64,000 nt of DNA from positions 16,656,404 to 16,720,403 of the forward strand of contig JAXIVH010000001.1 of assembly GCA_036785325.1 (NCBI GenBank), in the 5' to 3' direction. The translations under genes were made by a program, and so were the position numbers. Source of the stretch: Urophycis tenuis. Taxonomy: Eukaryota; Chordata; Actinopteri; Gadiformes; Phycidae. Positions within the stretch are counted from its first letter, which is position 1. The number at the start of each line of letters is the position of its first letter. This document shows, piece after piece, positions 62,187-64,000 of this stretch. The notes beneath the pieces are model-generated. The model worked only from the letters and a program-made list of their open reading frames with translations, ran no database searches and had not been told where the DNA came from.

Positions 62187-62843
62187 GTGTTACGTCACAC
62201 TGTACAGACATCACTGACGGTGTTATGTTGCACTATACAGACACTGTACGTGCTGACGGTGGTACGTTACACCGTACTGACACTGTACATCACTGACGGT
62301 GTTACGTTACACCGTACGGACATACGTTGCTGACGGTGTTACGTTACACCGTACAGACATACGTTGCTGACGGTGTTACGTTACACCGTACAGACACTGT
62401 ACATGCTGACGGTGTTACGTTACACCGTACAGACACTGTAAATCACTGACGGTGTTACGTTACACCGTACAGACACTGTACATGCTGACGGTGTTACGTT
62501 ACACCGTACAGACACTGTACATCACTGACGGTGTTACGTTACACCGTACAGACACTGTACATGCTGACGGTGTTACGTTACACCGTACAGACACTGTACA
62601 TCACTGACGGTGTTACGTTACACCGTACAGACATACGTTGCTGACGGTGTTACGTTACACCGTACAGACACTGTACATGCTGACGGTGTTACGTTACACC
62701 GTACAGACACTGTACATGCTGACGGTGTTACGTTACACCGTACAGACACTGTACATCACTGACGGTGTTACGTTACACCGTACAGACACTGTACATGCTG
62801 ACGGTGTTACGCTACAACGTACAGACATACGTTGCTGACGGTG
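62187..62843. repeat. 39-bp minisatellite of paired palindromes
   Basis: About 16 units with the core GACGGTGTTACGTTACACCG and TACAGACACTGTACATGCT. Each unit contains ACGGTGT...ACACCGT and GTACAG...CTGTAC inverted repeats. It ends about 20 bp from the acceptor of the G-alpha exon at 62167. Confidence 0.93.
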
Positions 62844-62989
62844 TCTTCCAGTGATCACGCTGTTCAATTAAATAGCTGTGAAAAAGCATCCTTACGTTAA
62901 AAAACAAAAAAAACAAAAAAAACACCTTTTCATCAAAGAAAAAAAATTATGAAAAATCTGCAATAAGCACACAGTGATGCCTTGATAGT

Positions 62990-62997
62990 GTGTGTGT

Positions 62998-63072
<75 letters not shown>
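62990..63072. repeat. (TG)n microsatellite
   Basis: A TG array of about 80 bp with one GAG interruption. Confidence 0.95.
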
Positions 63073-63073
<1 letters not shown>

Positions 63074-63128
63074 CACACATTGAGGGAGGAGGTCTGAAGG
63101 AAGCAGTGTAAACGTTATATTTAATGAG

Positions 63129-63129
<1 letters not shown>

Positions 63130-63224
<95 letters not shown>
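63130..63224. repeat. (TG)n microsatellite
   Basis: An uninterrupted TG array of about 93 bp. Confidence 0.95.
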
Positions 63225-63227
<3 letters not shown>

Positions 63228-63447
63228 AGAGAGTGAGAGTGTGTGTGTAAGCGGTAAAAATGAAATCTCAGTTTGAGTGGCGTGCCCTTGGCATGCTTCA
63301 ATCTCCCAGGCGGACAACAGAGTGCTTGCAGGCTCATGACCTCCCATACTAATAGTCTGGTGTTGTGGGACAGAGCTCGTCTGGACTGATTGTATTTCTT
63401 TTGGGCAGGTCAGGTGTGCCTCAAGTAGGTGACGTACTTGAGGAATA

Positions 63448-63449
<2 letters not shown>

Positions 63450-63493
<44 letters not shown>

Positions 63494-63508
63494 ACACGCA
63501 CACACGCA
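63450..63508. repeat. (CA)n microsatellite
   Basis: A CA array with a few interruptions. Confidence 0.93.
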
Positions 63509-63776
63509 CTCCATTTTTCCAAGACCGTCACAACACATCAGCAAACAGATCATAGAAAGGTCAATGTTCTTTAAAAAATAAAAATAAATGAAAAAGTAAA
63601 AACATTTATTTATTTTCAATCTCACTGCGGCGGGACCAGACGTGTTGTCCTCCCATTTTAACATTCAATCAAGCAGTCCAAAGGCGACATCAAAAACACT
63701 GGTATACTATTCCTGAGGAATACACAATTCATGCTCCACAACAAACGCACATCACCTGGCAAGTACAGTTTGAAAC

Positions 63777-63931
<155 letters not shown>

Positions 63932-64000
63932 GTTCCGCAGCATGCCATTATGTCGTTACAATCTGCTCAATCTGCTTGGTGCGGTAAGAACGCCCAGCGC

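Noticed and set aside
62638..62838. Repetitive ORF with the MLTVLRYTVQTLY unit
   Set aside because: It is a reading of the 39-bp minisatellite in a G-alpha intron; there is no start context or homology.

Overview
The window is from a vertebrate nuclear genome, almost certainly a ray-finned (teleost) fish. The evidence is split genes with GT-AG introns, dense CA/TG microsatellites, fish-type repeats (L2/Rex-like LINE tails, tRNA-derived SINEs, hAT, Harbinger-like and TTAA MITEs, a Ty3 chromovirus), a fish-type neuropeptide B precursor, and a G-alpha that best fits the fish-retained Gv class.

Region 1-15 kb is repeat-rich. It holds two non-LTR retrotransposon fragments, a TTAA-flanked inverted-repeat MITE (1781-2366) and a nearly intact Ty3/gypsy chromovirus (4857-10143) with near-identical LTRs and a 5-bp target duplication. 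Its gag is frameshifted, its pol is open, and its primer-binding site is complementary to its own RNA start. A second, minus-strand LTR element (about 11.2-14.35 kb) has a tRNA-Lys-type primer site, a decayed gag and no pol. A short ORF resembling the P2X7 cytoplasmic domain lies at 14.5-14.8 kb.

Region 15.9-35 kb is one large minus-strand gene. It has a signal-peptide exon, 21 scavenger-receptor cysteine-rich (SRCR) domains in 20 in-frame phase 1-1 exons, then a zona pellucida (ZP) domain and a furin-like site. This is a DMBT1-like secreted pattern-recognition or mucosal glycoprotein. Two SRCR subtypes (called alpha and beta here) form higher-order repeats, and one exon is an in-frame alpha/beta fusion created by loss of an intron plus part of an exon.

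Region 35-40.8 kb has no gene I can support. It holds relics of gypsy pol on both strands, a SINE and an 18-bp perfect hairpin.

Region 40.8-53.7 kb carries slc26a11 (minus, 13 exons) and sgsh (plus, 9 exons) head to head around a 1.2-kb shared promoter with two CLEAR-like E-boxes. One product is an anion transporter of the sulfate-transporter family and the other is the lysosomal heparan N-sulfatase. A 21-bp minisatellite grows out of the last codons and stop of sgsh.

Region 55.2-56.4 kb is npb (neuropeptide B precursor, two exons) with a palindromic CRE and a TATA box upstream. Region 58.2-64 kb holds the last four exons of a minus-strand G-alpha gene (probably gnav1). A 39-bp palindromic minisatellite nearly abuts one splice acceptor, and long dinucleotide arrays follow to the window end.
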